Source: an uncultured Enterobacteriaceae bacterium
GTDB lineage: Bacteria > Pseudomonadota > Gammaproteobacteria > Enterobacterales > Enterobacteriaceae
Direction of reading: 5' to 3'
Assembly (NCBI GenBank): GCA_947631255.1
Contig: CANRKT010000019.1
Span: 1-50,953 of the forward strand
Length of the DNA stretch: 50,953 nucleotides
Shown: in pieces, positions 38,578 to 48,274 of the stretch
Layout of the letters: every line of letters begins with the position of its first letter
Numbering within the stretch: position 1 is the stretch's first letter
Position numbers and translations under genes: made by a program
The notes under the pieces: model-generated
Database searches by the model: none
Told to the model about the DNA's origin: nothing
Seen by the model: the letters and a program-made list of their open reading frames with translations, nothing else

Positions 38578-39759
38578 TTAGTCTTTCCAAATTTCGGCGG
38601 CGATTTGTTGGACCAGCTCAATTTTAGCCCACTGTTGCTCTTCAGTTAACGCATTGCCTTCTTCGGTTGAAGCAAAACCACATTGTGTACTCAAGCAAAG
38701 TCGCTCAAGCGGAATATATTGTTCGGCTTCACGAATACGGGCAATCACTGCTGCTTTATCTTCCAGCTGACCAAATTTTGAAGAAATGAGCCCCAGTACG
38801 ACCTGTTTATTCCCGGTAACAGCGGCAAGGGGAGAGAAATCACCGGCTCGTTCAGTATCAAATTCCAGATAATAAGCGGCGACATTTTCGCGTCCAAATA
38901 ATGCCTCTGCAACTGGCGCATAACCACCACTCGCAGCCCAGGTCGAGCGATAGTTACCCCGACAAACGTGGGTAGTCAGCACCATGTCGTCAGGAGCACC
39001 TTCAACGGCCCTGTTATTAACGCTCAGCAGCAGTTCAGCGAGGGCGTTGAGATTATCGCTGACAACCGTATGCGTAGAAGGATGGCAGCTACAGTCCTGA
39101 GTCTTATGTTGATCGGCGATAGCTACGCCAGCATTATTATAACGCGCATCAACCATCATTCCCCAGGTACAGTCATCAAGTTGTAGATTGCGGCACCCTG
39201 CGGCATACAGCTCTTTGATAACCTGCTGGTAGGCTTTCACAATATCAGCGACCAGCAAGTCTTGCTCTGGATAAATACTCTCGGTAACCTGTTTATTTTC
39301 AGGGCGATGCAGCTCTTTTAAAAATTGAGCAGGAGCGGGAATAGTCAGTCGCGGAAGCGTATTTTCATCTGCGAAGGGCAGAAGGAATTTAAAGTGCTCA
39401 ATAAAGGGATGGTTTTCGCCGCTGATTTTTCCCGTCAGGCGTGCTGTTTCCGGGCGTGTTTCAATACCATCAAATACGTACCCCTGTGAAAGGTCAGCTT
39501 TCTCTACGCCATTCAGTCCCCACATAAAATCAAGATGCCACCAACTACGACGAAACTCTCCGTCGGTAATGGCATGCAGCCCCAGTGACTTTTGTTTAGC
39601 GACCAGTTCGCTAATTGCTTTATTTTCTACTTCGGTCAGAGCCGCCTGGTTTATTTCTCCGCAAGCAAACTGACGACGGGCCGTATGCAGATAGTCAGGA
39701 CGCAGATAGCTGCCAACAACATCAGCGCGAAATGGAGGTGTATGATGATTGTTTTTCAC
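38578..39759 (-). CDS. Cobalamin-independent methionine synthase-like methyltransferase (MetE C-terminal/YxjG type)
   Basis: A 393-residue protein of the MetE C-terminal barrel family (short form, as Bacillus YxjG/YxjH). It has VGSYLRP at the N-terminus, AITDGEFRRSWWHLDF, LQLDDCTWGMM, and zinc-ligand candidates in THVCRGN and STQCGFAS. Full MetE transfers the methyl group of 5-methyltetrahydrofolate to homocysteine; the short forms may use other methyl donors, so the exact reaction is open. The start is a GTG at 39759 with only a weak GAG upstream. It is a single gene with its own terminator; no MetJ or MetR site was seen. Confidence 0.82.
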   Translation of the reverse strand: MKNNHHTPPFRADVVGSYLRPDYLHTARRQFACGEINQAALTEVENKAISELVAKQKSLGLHAITDGEFRRSWWHLDFMWGLNGVEKADLSQGYVFDGIETRPETARLTGKISGENHPFIEHFKFLLPFADENTLPRLTIPAPAQFLKELHRPENKQVTESIYPEQDLLVADIVKAYQQVIKELYAAGCRNLQLDDCTWGMMVDARYNNAGVAIADQHKTQDCSCHPSTHTVVSDNLNALAELLLSVNNRAVEGAPDDMVLTTHVCRGNYRSTWAASGGYAPVAEALFGRENVAAYYLEFDTERAGDFSPLAAVTGNKQVVLGLISSKFGQLEDKAAVIARIREAEQYIPLERLCLSTQCGFASTEEGNALTEEQQWAKIELVQQIAAEIWKD

Positions 39760-40204
39760 GTTATTTATCTCAGTGTTATTTGAATTATCTGAAGATTATA
39801 CACCTGAAGTTGTCTGTTAGATGGTGAAATATAGTCATTACAAATTAGAAAAACTCATGTTGTCACTGTCTATTATTGACTTAGAGGATGATTGGCAAGA
39901 GTGTTAAGTCTCCGTAAAATGTAAGAAAAAAAACAATAAGCCCTCCCTGTGTCATCAAACTGTCATATTTGTCACTGATGATGTTTTTTTCTGGTAACAC
40001 ATGTAGTTGCAGAGCAAGCAGGACTTGTTGCTGGTGGTTATTTCTTCCCAGCCACTCACCGTGGGAAAAGGTTCAGCAAAAAGTTAAGCTTTTAATATTT
40101 ATACGTAATGACGTACAGCCCAGCGAATCAATTCACTTTAACGGATATTATTCGTTAGAGGATAAAATATTATGATGGGTTTAAAAATTTGCTAAGGAGT
40201 TAGA
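39760..40204. other. Divergent intergenic region between the methyltransferase gene and uppP
   Basis: No supported gene lies here. The plus-strand ORF at 39969-40175 lacks a Shine-Dalgarno and is tryptophan/cysteine-rich, suggesting chance. A PHO-box-like repeat (39949-39966) and AT-rich promoter-like sequence near 40140-40175 are the main contents. Confidence 0.4.
39949..39966 (+). promoter_or_regulatory. PHO-box-like direct repeat
   Basis: GTGTCATCAAACTGTCAT matches the PhoB box CTGTCATAWAWCTGTCAY at 16 of 18 positions, with the two TGTCAT units 11 bases apart. A third TGTCAC follows at 39970. It lies 239 bases before uppP and 190 bases from the divergent methyltransferase start. Confidence 0.45.
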
Positions 40205-41035
40205 GTGCCGGATCTTATTTATTTAAAAGCAGTCCTGATGGGGATCGTTGAGGGGCTGACAGAGTTCCTGCCTATTTCATCAACTGGCCACCTTATTTTA
40301 GTTGGCGGGCTTATTGATTTTACCGGTGAAAAAGAGAAAGTCTTCGGTATCGCTATTCAGACGGGGGCGATGCTTGCAGTGATATGGCAATATCGGGTGA
40401 AGCTCATTCATACCATTGTCGGGATGTTTTCCGATCCGGTGGCTCAACGTTTTGTCAGAAATATTCTGATTGCCTTTATGCCCGCGGTGGTTCTCGGCCT
40501 TGCCTTTGGCAGCATGATTAAAGACCATTTATTCAGTGCTGTACCTGTGGCGCTTGCCTTTATTATCGGTGGTTTTATTATTCTGATTGTCGAAAAACGC
40601 GGTGAGACAAAAGGGCATGTCAGGGTCAATCATGTCGATGATATGACGGCAAAAGATGCGCTCTATTTAGGTCTGCTACAGTGTTTAGCCCTGATCCCTG
40701 GAACCAGTCGTTCAGGTTCGACCATCATCGGAGGTATGGCGATTGGCTTGTCTCGTAAATGTGCCACTGAATTTAGTTTCTTCTTAGGGATCCCAACGCT
40801 GATTGGTGCGGGTGCCTATTCTATCTGGCAGGAACGTAATATCCTGCAAGTCTCTGACACTCCGCTATTTTTAGTTGGACTGGTGTTTGCTTTTATCAGC
40901 GCACTGATCTGTATTCGCTGGTTAATTCATTATGTCTCCAGCAACAGTTTTAAACCTTTTGCGTGGTACCGTATTGGTTTTGGTATCGTTGTCTTGTTGA
41001 CATCCTGGACTGGCATCATTAACTGGACAGCCTAA
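40205..41035 (+). CDS. uppP: Undecaprenyl-diphosphatase UppP (BacA)
   Basis: An inner-membrane phosphatase that recycles the lipid carrier undecaprenyl pyrophosphate to the monophosphate for peptidoglycan and polysaccharide synthesis; overexpression gives bacitracin resistance. It has 276 residues, with both signature motifs [16 protein letters not shown] and [14 protein letters not shown] and about eight membrane segments. The start is a GTG with AAGGAG five bases upstream, a strong ribosome-binding site. A terminator follows. Since enterics often carry several enzymes of this type, this may not be the only copy. Confidence 0.95.
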   Translation: MPDLIYLKAVLMGIVEGLTEFLPISSTGHLILVGGLIDFTGEKEKVFGIAIQTGAMLAVIWQYRVKLIHTIVGMFSDPVAQRFVRNILIAFMPAVVLGLAFGSMIKDHLFSAVPVALAFIIGGFIILIVEKRGETKGHVRVNHVDDMTAKDALYLGLLQCLALIPGTSRSGSTIIGGMAIGLSRKCATEFSFFLGIPTLIGAGAYSIWQERNILQVSDTPLFLVGLVFAFISALICIRWLIHYVSSNSFKPFAWYRIGFGIVVLLTSWTGIINWTA

Positions 41036-41062
41036 CGTCCAGATAGCCGGGGTACAATGTAT

Positions 41063-41092
41063 AAGCCGACAGTCCATTCTGTCGGCTTTTAT
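41063..41092 (+). terminator. Terminator of uppP
   Basis: AAGCCGACAG (41063-41072) pairs perfectly with CTGTCGGCTT (41079-41088) across six bases and is followed by TTATATTTAT. Confidence 0.85.
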
Positions 41093-41233
41093 ATTTATAT
41101 ACGCGGATAAATTCACTCTCTCGAGCTGAGTAATTAGCTTTGCTCTCAATGACATTAGCAGTTCTTGTTTTCTCTGGTGGGTGCTGGTGGATACATAGCA
41201 CATGTCAGACAATGAAAGAGCATAGGAACAACG

Positions 41234-42004
41234 ATGATTTTATCAGAAGCAGTCATTCACGATCTTAACATACTCGCTGACTGGTTGTCGGTCGATGACT
41301 TATCGTCGCGGGAGTATGCCAACCATGATATTTTGATCCTCACCGGACATGCCATTATCCCCAACATCTTAGGCGCATTATATTTTGCCAGCCAGACTGA
41401 TATTCCAGTGCTATTGAGTGGTGGTATTGGTCATTCCACACAGCTGCTTAAAAAGGCCATGAAAGAATCTTCATTTATTAATATCACTGATATCGATGAT
41501 GAAAGTGAGGCGGAGCTTCTGTCGCTGATTGCCACTCGGTTATTCCATATTCCGGAAGAGAAAATTTTTATTGAAAACCGCTCAGCCAATTGTGGTCAAA
41601 ATGCTGACTTCAGCCGTGATTTACTTGCTGAGAGACAATGCAGCATTAAATCAGCGCTCCTGGTTCAGGATCCGTTAATGCAGAGAAGGACATTTGAAAC
41701 TTTCACTTATAGCTGGAAGCAACAAAATAGAGACTGCCAGTTTACTAACTGGCCTGTATTCAAACCAAAATTATTGATGACCGGCTCCGGGGTAAAAATT
41801 ACGGGTGGCCAGGTGCCAGGTTTATGGAATATCGAGCGTTATATCTCGATGATTCTCGGAGAAATAAAACGGTTATATGATGATGCATCAGGTTATGGCC
41901 CTAAAGGTACCGGCTTCATTGGCCATGTTGATATGCCAGACAATATTGTTATGGCATGGCAGCGGTTATTAGCTGAACCTGAGTTAATGAAAATTACTCG
42001 TTAA
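41234..42004 (+). CDS. ydcF: DUF218 / YdcF-like protein
   Basis: A 256-residue cytosolic protein (E. coli YdcF 266 residues) with matching segments: ILTGHAIIPNI, PVLLSGGIGHSTQLL, IPEEKIFIENRSANCGQNA, LVQDPLMQRRT, GLWNIERYISMILGEI and GPKGTGFIGHVDMP. E. coli YdcF has been reported to bind S-adenosylmethionine, but its role is unknown. The ATG has AGGA at six bases. It follows the uppP terminator, so it is a separate transcription unit. Confidence 0.88.
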   Translation: MILSEAVIHDLNILADWLSVDDLSSREYANHDILILTGHAIIPNILGALYFASQTDIPVLLSGGIGHSTQLLKKAMKESSFINITDIDDESEAELLSLIATRLFHIPEEKIFIENRSANCGQNADFSRDLLAERQCSIKSALLVQDPLMQRRTFETFTYSWKQQNRDCQFTNWPVFKPKLLMTGSGVKITGGQVPGLWNIERYISMILGEIKRLYDDASGYGPKGTGFIGHVDMPDNIVMAWQRLLAEPELMKITR

Positions 42005-42213
42005 CTTATAGAGCGCTAAATATTGTGAAAAACGCGACTCATTAAGTGTGACGCAAAATTGTTTGTTTCTTGCAAGAATGATGGCTGGTTTAGGTGCTGT
42101 TTGTTTCACATTATTCTCTGTCGTATCAATACTGGAAGCAGAAACAGAAAAACAGCGCTGAAATGATGAATAAATAGACAATCATCACATTTTCTTTATC
42201 CCTTTAAGCCTGC

Positions 42214-42268
42214 GCTACGCGAAATCTGCAAGGATATGGCAGCCAATTTCTATCAGATTTTACGTAGC
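42214..42268. repeat. 55-nt palindromic repeat element, copy A
   Basis: Arms GCTACGCGAAATCTG (42214-42228) and CAGATTTTACGTAGC (42254-42268) pair almost fully around a 25-base centre. A second copy of the same total length lies at 50153-50207, with conserved arms and a GCCAAAA sequence following both. It sits in the otherwise empty gap between ydcF and the toxin-antitoxin pair. Confidence 0.75.
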
Positions 42269-42362
42269 AGCGCCAAAAGGACAGGGGGGTTGATGGCTTA
42301 TCGGTATATTTTCGACTCAGTGCCTTTGAAATGAACGCTCTGGAAGGTTATTATGGATATGG

Positions 42363-42377
42363 TATGATTAAATCATA
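42363..42377. promoter_or_regulatory. Palindrome at the toxin-antitoxin promoter
   Basis: TATGATTAAATCATA is a perfect 7+1+7 palindrome 26 bases before the antitoxin ATG and contains a -10-like TATGAT. It suits an autoregulatory operator for the antitoxin complex. Confidence 0.55.
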
Positions 42378-42403
42378 TTGATAACCCTATCGGGAGAGTA
42401 TTC

Positions 42404-43081
42404 ATGAATACCCAGAAAGAGCACAACGGGGTTTCCACCTTGATAGGAACCCCAAAAGAAGTGAGAGGTCGTCTCAGTAAGTCCCATGCTGAGCAAGTGT
42501 TGCTTGTCTCGTTCGAACACCAAAATCACCAGGGAACAGAGATTCTTTTTGAAAACCTGTCAAATATGGCATCATCCATGTACGAACTGTTCCAGCAGCA
42601 GCAACAAAGTCATGCAATACTTGAACGTTTGGCTGAAGCGCTAGTACCACCGATTCCCTCATCACCACGGATCCTCAAAGAGGCCGCGATGCTGGTTAAA
42701 GCACGCAAAGCCGTTCTGGAAAGTGGTGACTGGCTGAGTGCTGTTGAGCTGGCACAACTGGCACAGTTAAGTACTGCTAATCCAAGTGCTCAGCCAAATA
42801 AATGGAAGAAGGGCGGACGTATCTTCGCCATCCACCATAATGGTGTCGATTACTTTCCAGCCTATGGCCTGGACAAGGAACAGGACTTCCGGCCTTTGAA
42901 ATCATTATCTCAAGTTATTGAAATATTTGATGGTTATAAAAATGGCTGGGGAATAGCGTTCTGGTTTATGTCAACGAATAGTTTTCTGGGTGGAAAACGG
43001 CCTCAGGATCTACTTGCCTCACACCCCGAGCAAGTGATTGATGCGGCGAAGGATGAAGTTCAAGGGATAGAACATGGCTAA
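42404..43081 (+). CDS. Antitoxin with Xre/MbcA/ParS-type toxin-binding C-terminus
   Basis: A 225-residue protein directly upstream of a RES-domain toxin. The middle part (ESGDWLSAVELAQLAQL and NKWKKGGRIFAIHHNGVDYF) looks like a winged-helix DNA-binding segment. The C-terminus SFLGGKRPQDLLASHPEQVI is typical of the MbcA/ParS toxin-binding domain. The N-terminal 80 residues are unusual, with a glutamine-rich helix (LFQQQQQSHAILERLAEAL) that may oligomerise. The ATG has GGAG at seven bases and a palindrome sits at the promoter. The gene overlaps the toxin gene by eight bases, as expected of a coupled antitoxin-toxin operon. Confidence 0.78.
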   Translation: MNTQKEHNGVSTLIGTPKEVRGRLSKSHAEQVLLVSFEHQNHQGTEILFENLSNMASSMYELFQQQQQSHAILERLAEALVPPIPSSPRILKEAAMLVKARKAVLESGDWLSAVELAQLAQLSTANPSAQPNKWKKGGRIFAIHHNGVDYFPAYGLDKEQDFRPLKSLSQVIEIFDGYKNGWGIAFWFMSTNSFLGGKRPQDLLASHPEQVIDAAKDEVQGIEHG

Positions 43082-43760
43082 ACCGCCTGCCAGTACAGGC
43101 CAGCATAAGATCGGAAGTACGCCACGACCTCATGCTGGAACCCTGAAGACAACAACGTATTCATTGAGTAAAGGAACCGTATTACATCGTGTCCATCATG
43201 AAAACTATGCGGCCAACCAGTTTAATCCAGGCTTAAGAGGGAATGCACGCTTTAGCCCAATACAGGATGCTGAAGGTGAACCCATTTCTACCATGTACGC
43301 TGGCGTGACTAAAAACTGTGCCATGATGGAGACTATTTTTCATGATGTCTCTTTTGCTCCAGGGCTTAAGACCTTTGATAAAAGTAAGCTTGAGGGGCAA
43401 GTACACTCAACACTTGAGGTTCTGGAGGACCTGGAGTTAGTGGACCTTGCCAGTGTGGCACTGCGTAAGTTAGGTATTACCCGAAAACAACTGATCGATA
43501 CCGAGAAGGATCAGTATCCTATGACCCGTCAATGGGCTGAAAAGTTGTATGCGCAATGCCCAACGGCACAGGGACTGGTGTGGATCTCCAGACAAGATGA
43601 TACCGCGCGTGCAATGATGTTCTTTGGGGATCGTATTAGCCCACAATCGCTTGGTCAGACAGCTCTGTCACTTAGCCTTATCCATGATACTTCTACTTAC
43701 GATGAGGTACTTGAACTTGCCGAAAGACTTGACGTACTCATCGTGCAGGACAAATACTGA
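43074..43760 (+). CDS. RES-domain toxin (NAD+-depleting family)
   Basis: A 228-residue RES-domain protein. The RES pattern is visible: VLHRVHHENYAANQFNP (conserved R and HxxY region), GNARFSPIQDAEGEPISTMYAGVT, the catalytic-site glutamate segment MMETIFHDV and GLVWISRQDDTARAMMFFGDRI near the end. Characterised RES toxins such as MbcT and those of RES-Xre pairs deplete NAD+ and stop growth; the same is inferred here. The ATG lies inside the antitoxin's last codons. No obvious terminator lies between it and the convergent betT apart from the betT hairpin. Confidence 0.82.
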   Translation: MAKPPASTGQHKIGSTPRPHAGTLKTTTYSLSKGTVLHRVHHENYAANQFNPGLRGNARFSPIQDAEGEPISTMYAGVTKNCAMMETIFHDVSFAPGLKTFDKSKLEGQVHSTLEVLEDLELVDLASVALRKLGITRKQLIDTEKDQYPMTRQWAEKLYAQCPTAQGLVWISRQDDTARAMMFFGDRISPQSLGQTALSLSLIHDTSTYDEVLELAERLDVLIVQDKY

Positions 43761-43811
43761 CCTGCCAATCATGCGCTATGTGAAATATTCAAGGCAGTAG
43801 TTGTTTTAAAA

Positions 43812-43842
43812 ATAGAAAAGAAAGGGCCACTTTTGCGGCCCT
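43812..43842 (-). terminator. Terminator of betT (possibly bidirectional)
   Basis: AGGGCC (43823-43828) pairs with GGCCCT (43837-43842). On the minus strand it is followed by TTCTTTTCTATT, a good T-rich tail, 21 bases after the betT stop. Confidence 0.7.
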
Positions 43843-43863
43843 GGGTAGTAACGAAGCTTTTAT

Positions 43864-45894
43864 CTAGCTACTTGGAAAGGTTAAATTATTGCCGGGAGAT
43901 TCACGGTTTAAATGGATAAAGTTAAGATGACGTTCATACTGATCCAGAATATCAATAATTACCTGCCCCTTATTGTAGTCCATTAAATCATTGCCCTGAC
44001 TTCCCTCCAGTAAAAAGGTTTCTAAACGATAGTAGCTTGATTTTCCGCTGCGAGCCCGGTAGGTAAAGCCAGGTATTGAGTATTTTTGCGGCCAAACTTG
44101 ATAGATAAAGTCCTGCTCATCGCCTAGCATCACGCGGAGTTCGAGGTGTCCTAAGTCTTCATTCTCTTTCGCTGGCACATTTTCCAATGTCGCCTTTGCT
44201 CCTCGCAGTTCCAGCTCTTTACACACCTCCTCCATTGCAGGATAGAGCGTTTTTTCCATCATCTGCTGGGTATATTGGGTACCCGGATAATTCATTAAGC
44301 GAGACAAGCGCTTCTTCCAGGATAACCTGTCGTGGGCGCTGGCTAAATAAGGTGCTGTATCCCGGTTGGCGCTGGCGCGGCGATAATCCTCCATCTTCAG
44401 TGAGCGATACAAGCCAGCCATGACAAAGAATATAACAAAGCTAAAAGGTAATCCCATGATAATGGTTGCATTTTGCAGAGCTGAAATCCCGTTGGTCATC
44501 AGCATACCTAAAGTTAACAGACCTATCGCTACCGACCAGAAGATACGCAACCAGCTAGGTGCATCGCTGTTAATGTCCTTTAAGCGAGAGGTAAAGTTAC
44601 CCAGCACTAAGGAGCCAGAATCAGCAGAGGTTACATAGAAGAGCATGCCCGTTATCGTCGCTACAGAGGCGCTAAAGGTAAAGGCCGGATATTGTGCAAG
44701 TAAACTGTAGAACCCACGTTCGGCATGAACCATCACTTCCTGGCCAAAGTCGGCATCCCCGTGAATAATCTCATAAAGCGCGGCGTTTCCGAAGACAGAA
44801 AGCCAGAGCAGGGTGAAAGTAAAAGGTATTATCAGCGTGCCTAGTACAAACTCGCGAATTGTACGTCCCCGAGAAATTCGCGCCAGAAACAGGCCAACAA
44901 AGGGTGACCAAGCAATCCACCACGCCCAGAAGAAGAGCGTCCAGCTATTCATCCATTCGGTGGGACGATCAAACGCGAAGGTATCGAGTGTCATACTGGT
45001 AAAGCGATTGATGTAGTCTCCTACATTTAATACCAGCGCATTGAGTAAGAACTCAGTATTGCCGACAAACAGAACGAACAGAATCAAAAACAGCGCAAGC
45101 ATCACGTTAAGTTCTGACAGTATACGAATGCCTTTATCTACTCCGGACGTCACTGAGATGGTCGCGAGCACCACCGAGAGGATCACTAACACCGCTTGGG
45201 CAGTGAGCCCTTCAGGCACATCAAACAGCACTTTTAAACCGTAATTCAGCTGAACAACACCAATACCTAAGGTCGTAGCAATACCAAAAATCGTACCAAT
45301 CACCGCGGCAATGTCTACTGTATGGCCAATAGGCCCCTCAATTCGCTTGCCAAAAATAGGGTAGAGTGCTGAGCGAATAGTCAGAGGCAAGTTGTAACGA
45401 TAGCTAAAATAACCCAGCGCAATTCCCATTAGCGCGTACATTGACCAGCCAGTTAAACCGTAGTGAAACAGGGTCCACACCATGGCTTGCCGAGCGGCGG
45501 CAATGGTTTCACCAGCGCCTTCCGGCGGTTGGAAATATTGTGTCACAGGCTCTGCAACGGAGAAGAACATCAGGTCGATACCGATACCAGCAGCAAAAAG
45601 CATGGCTGACCAGCTAAGTAAACTGAATTCTGGCTTAGATTGTTCTGGCCCTAACTTAATACTGCCAAATCGAGAGCAGGCCATAAAAATAACAAAAACG
45701 ACGTAGAGGGTGGCGGCCAGCATGTAATACCAGCCAAATGTGGCAGAGACCCAGTTAACTGCAATCAGTATCCAGCGAGCCATCTGATCACTGTACAAAA
45801 TCGTCATCATTGAAAAGGCAAGAATCAATGCTGCCGATATGAAAAAGACTACGGAATTAAGCTTATCCCGGTCTTCATTTGGTGGATTATTCAT
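43864..45894 (-). CDS. betT: High-affinity choline transporter BetT (BCCT family)
   Basis: A proton-driven choline importer of the betaine-choline-carnitine transporter family in the inner membrane. At 676 residues it equals the E. coli size. It has about twelve membrane segments and the BCCT core SWTLFFWAWWIAWSPFVGLF with ISRGRTIREFV. A long cytosolic C-terminal region (from about residue 510) of the BetT type is involved in osmotic activation. The frame opens with GTG at 45897, but the ATG at 45894 has GAGG at six bases. It is divergent from betIBA and feeds choline to BetA and BetB. Confidence 0.96.
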   Translation of the reverse strand: MNNPPNEDRDKLNSVVFFISAALILAFSMMTILYSDQMARWILIAVNWVSATFGWYYMLAATLYVVFVIFMACSRFGSIKLGPEQSKPEFSLLSWSAMLFAAGIGIDLMFFSVAEPVTQYFQPPEGAGETIAAARQAMVWTLFHYGLTGWSMYALMGIALGYFSYRYNLPLTIRSALYPIFGKRIEGPIGHTVDIAAVIGTIFGIATTLGIGVVQLNYGLKVLFDVPEGLTAQAVLVILSVVLATISVTSGVDKGIRILSELNVMLALFLILFVLFVGNTEFLLNALVLNVGDYINRFTSMTLDTFAFDRPTEWMNSWTLFFWAWWIAWSPFVGLFLARISRGRTIREFVLGTLIIPFTFTLLWLSVFGNAALYEIIHGDADFGQEVMVHAERGFYSLLAQYPAFTFSASVATITGMLFYVTSADSGSLVLGNFTSRLKDINSDAPSWLRIFWSVAIGLLTLGMLMTNGISALQNATIIMGLPFSFVIFFVMAGLYRSLKMEDYRRASANRDTAPYLASAHDRLSWKKRLSRLMNYPGTQYTQQMMEKTLYPAMEEVCKELELRGAKATLENVPAKENEDLGHLELRVMLGDEQDFIYQVWPQKYSIPGFTYRARSGKSSYYRLETFLLEGSQGNDLMDYNKGQVIIDILDQYERHLNFIHLNRESPGNNLTFPSS

Positions 45895-46100
45895 CACCTA
45901 CCTCAATGTTTATGTGATGCGGGTACAACATTACCGATTTTAAATCACGGGCAGGTGGGCAGCTTATAGTCCCGACTACCTAACATCGCGGTAACATGCA
46001 ATAAAAAATTAAAACCTGGACTTTAACATTCAGCGGGGAAATCCCCACAAATGATGAAGTTTGGTTAACTTCTGTTGTATGGTAGCAACAAAATGTTTTA

Positions 46101-46120
46101 TATTGAACACTCAATCAATA
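46101..46120. promoter_or_regulatory. BetI operator in the betT-betI gap
   Basis: TATTGAACACTCAATCAATA contains overlapping inverted repeats (TTGA-ACAC-TCAA and TATTGA...TCAATA), resembling the BetI binding region between betT and betI in E. coli. It lies 53 bases before betI. Choline would relieve repression. Confidence 0.6.
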
Positions 46121-46172
46121 TCAATGCGTATTAACGTTCATAAGATATGCCTCGAAGGCAGAGATCACTGTT

Positions 46173-46769
46173 ATGCCAAAGCTAGGAATGCAGCCTATCA
46201 GGAAGCGTCAGCTCATTGATGCAACGCTTAGTACGATTAATGAAGTCGGGATAAACGACGCGACCTTTGCGCAAATTGCCAAAAAGGCCGGCGTGTCGAC
46301 AGGCATTATCAGTCACTACTTCAAAGACAAAAGTGGACTGCTTGAAGCGACCATGCGTCACATTACGAGTCAGTTAAAGGCCGCCATTATGGCACGGCTC
46401 GCCCCGCTTGAAGGGGCAAGCTGTGAGCAACGACTCTGTGCCATAGTCGACGGTAATTTCGACGACAGCCAGGTTGGCAGCGCGTCTGTAAAAGCTTGGC
46501 TCAACTTCTGGTCTAGCAGCCTGCATCAGCAAAAGCTAAAACGGCTTGAGCACGTTAGCAGCGGGCGACTTGTGAGTATGTTAGTGGTGGAGTTTAGGCG
46601 TGAGTTGCCGCATCAGGCTGCCCGAGAAGCAGGCTATGGTCTCGCCTCGTTGATTGATGGCCTGTGGTTACGTTCTGCGTTGAGCGGCAAGCCGTTTAAT
46701 ACCACATTAGCCAAGAAAATTACCCATCAGTATATTCAGCAGCAGCTGAATCCAATGTCACAGTCGTGA
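46173..46769 (+). CDS. betI: Choline-responsive TetR-family repressor BetI
   Basis: A 198-residue repressor (195 in E. coli) with an N-terminal TetR HTH ([32 protein letters not shown]) and a ligand-binding C-terminal domain ([31 protein letters not shown]). It represses betT and betIBA, and choline lifts repression. First gene of betIBA; betB starts 12 bases after it. Position, HTH and length all match the enterobacterial bet locus. Confidence 0.96.
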   Translation: MPKLGMQPIRKRQLIDATLSTINEVGINDATFAQIAKKAGVSTGIISHYFKDKSGLLEATMRHITSQLKAAIMARLAPLEGASCEQRLCAIVDGNFDDSQVGSASVKAWLNFWSSSLHQQKLKRLEHVSSGRLVSMLVVEFRRELPHQAAREAGYGLASLIDGLWLRSALSGKPFNTTLAKKITHQYIQQQLNPMSQS

Positions 46770-46781
46770 CAAGGAGAAAGA

Positions 46782-48254
46782 ATGCCTCAGTTACCGGAAC
46801 AAAAACTCTACATCGATGGCGCCTATGTCTCAGCAGAACACGCAGGCCGTTTTGATACGATAAATCCTGCCACAGGTGAAGTGCTTGCGAAGGTTCATGC
46901 TGCAGGCGAAAAAGATGTGGATAAGGCTGTTGCATCTGCCCAACGCGGGCAAAAGATATGGGCAGCAATGACCGCCATGGAGCGGTCACGAATTCTGCGC
47001 AGAGCCGTTGATATTTTACGCGAACGCAATGACGAACTGGCGAAAATTGAAACCCTTGATACGGGTAAGCCTTACAGCGAAACGCAAAGTGTAGACATTG
47101 TTACAGGGGCCGATGTGTTGGAATACTATGCGGGATTGGCCCCCATGCTCGAAGGACAGCAGATCCCACTCAGGCCTTCCGCCTTTATCTACACGCGTCG
47201 CGAGCCGCTTGGCGTTATCGCCGGGATTGGTGCCTGGAATTATCCTATCCAAATCGCGTTATGGAAGTCCGCTCCTGCTTTGGCTGCAGGCAACGCCATG
47301 ATTTTCAAACCCAGCGAAGTGACCCCGCTCACCGCTTTAAAACTGGCAGAGATCTATACCGAAGCAGGAGTGCCAAATGGCGTCTTTAATGTGCTGCCGG
47401 GTACTGGGGAAGAGACGGGCAAAGCGTTGACCGCCCATCCGGGTATAAATAAAATTTCGTTTACGGGTGGCGTTGTCAGCGGTAAAAAAGTGATGGCCAG
47501 TGCCGCCGGATCGACACTCAAAGAGGTCACCATGGAGCTGGGCGGAAAATCGCCGCTTATTATTTTTGAGGATGCCTGCTTAGACTTGGCGGCTGATATT
47601 GCGATGATGGCAAACTTCTACAGCTCAGGCCAGGTCTGTACAAACGGCACTCGTGTATTTATTCCTGCACATCTAAAAACCGCTTTTGAAGAAAAAGTTC
47701 TGCAACGCGTTAAACGTATTCGTAGTGGCGACCCGTTACAGCCAGAGACCAACTTTGGGCCACTGGTGAGCTTTGCTCATCGCGATAATGTATTGCGTTA
47801 TATCGAAACCGGTAAAAAGGAGGGGGCGACTCTCCTGTGTGGCGGGCAGGCGCTGTCAGAAGATAACTATGCGCAGGGGGCTTGGGTTGCTCCTACGGTC
47901 TTTACCGACTGTAGAGATGAAATGACCATTGTACGTGAAGAAATCTTTGGCCCAGTAATGTCAATTCTGAGTTACGACAACGAAAATGAGGTGATTGCCC
48001 GCGCTAATAATACCGATTTTGGTTTGGCCGCTGGGGTAGTTACCCAAGATATAAATCGCGCACATCGCGTGATTCATGCCTTAGAGGCGGGAATTTGCTG
48101 GATTAATACTTGGGGAGAGTCGCCTGCGGAGATGCCTGTCGGCGGTTATAAACACTCCGGAGTTGGACGTGAAAATGGCATTCAGACACTGCAGAACTAT
48201 ACGCAGATTAAGTCTGTTGAAGTCGAAATGAGCAGATTCACCTCGGTATTTTAA
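46782..48254 (+). CDS. betB: Betaine aldehyde dehydrogenase BetB
   Basis: Oxidises betaine aldehyde to glycine betaine with NAD(P)+ in the cytosol, the last step of osmoprotectant synthesis from choline. It has 490 residues, equal to E. coli BetB. The catalytic cysteine is C286 in [12 protein letters not shown], the base is in [12 protein letters not shown], and [19 protein letters not shown] and [18 protein letters not shown] are conserved. The ATG has AAGGAG five bases upstream. It sits between betI and betA. Confidence 0.97.
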   Translation: MPQLPEQKLYIDGAYVSAEHAGRFDTINPATGEVLAKVHAAGEKDVDKAVASAQRGQKIWAAMTAMERSRILRRAVDILRERNDELAKIETLDTGKPYSETQSVDIVTGADVLEYYAGLAPMLEGQQIPLRPSAFIYTRREPLGVIAGIGAWNYPIQIALWKSAPALAAGNAMIFKPSEVTPLTALKLAEIYTEAGVPNGVFNVLPGTGEETGKALTAHPGINKISFTGGVVSGKKVMASAAGSTLKEVTMELGGKSPLIIFEDACLDLAADIAMMANFYSSGQVCTNGTRVFIPAHLKTAFEEKVLQRVKRIRSGDPLQPETNFGPLVSFAHRDNVLRYIETGKKEGATLLCGGQALSEDNYAQGAWVAPTVFTDCRDEMTIVREEIFGPVMSILSYDNENEVIARANNTDFGLAAGVVTQDINRAHRVIHALEAGICWINTWGESPAEMPVGGYKHSGVGRENGIQTLQNYTQIKSVEVEMSRFTSVF

Positions 48255-48274
48255 GGGCGAGAAAGGAGAAATAA

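Noticed and set aside
38464-38649. Plus-strand ORF overlapping the methyltransferase 3-prime end
   Set aside because: It runs through the terminator hairpin and antisense to the methyltransferase coding sequence, so it is a shadow frame.
39961-39976. PHO box formed by the second and third TGTCA units
   Set aside because: These units are nine bases apart rather than eleven, so only the first pair was called.
39969-40175. Plus-strand ORF before uppP
   Set aside because: No Shine-Dalgarno, Trp/Cys-rich chance composition, and it ends where the uppP leader begins.
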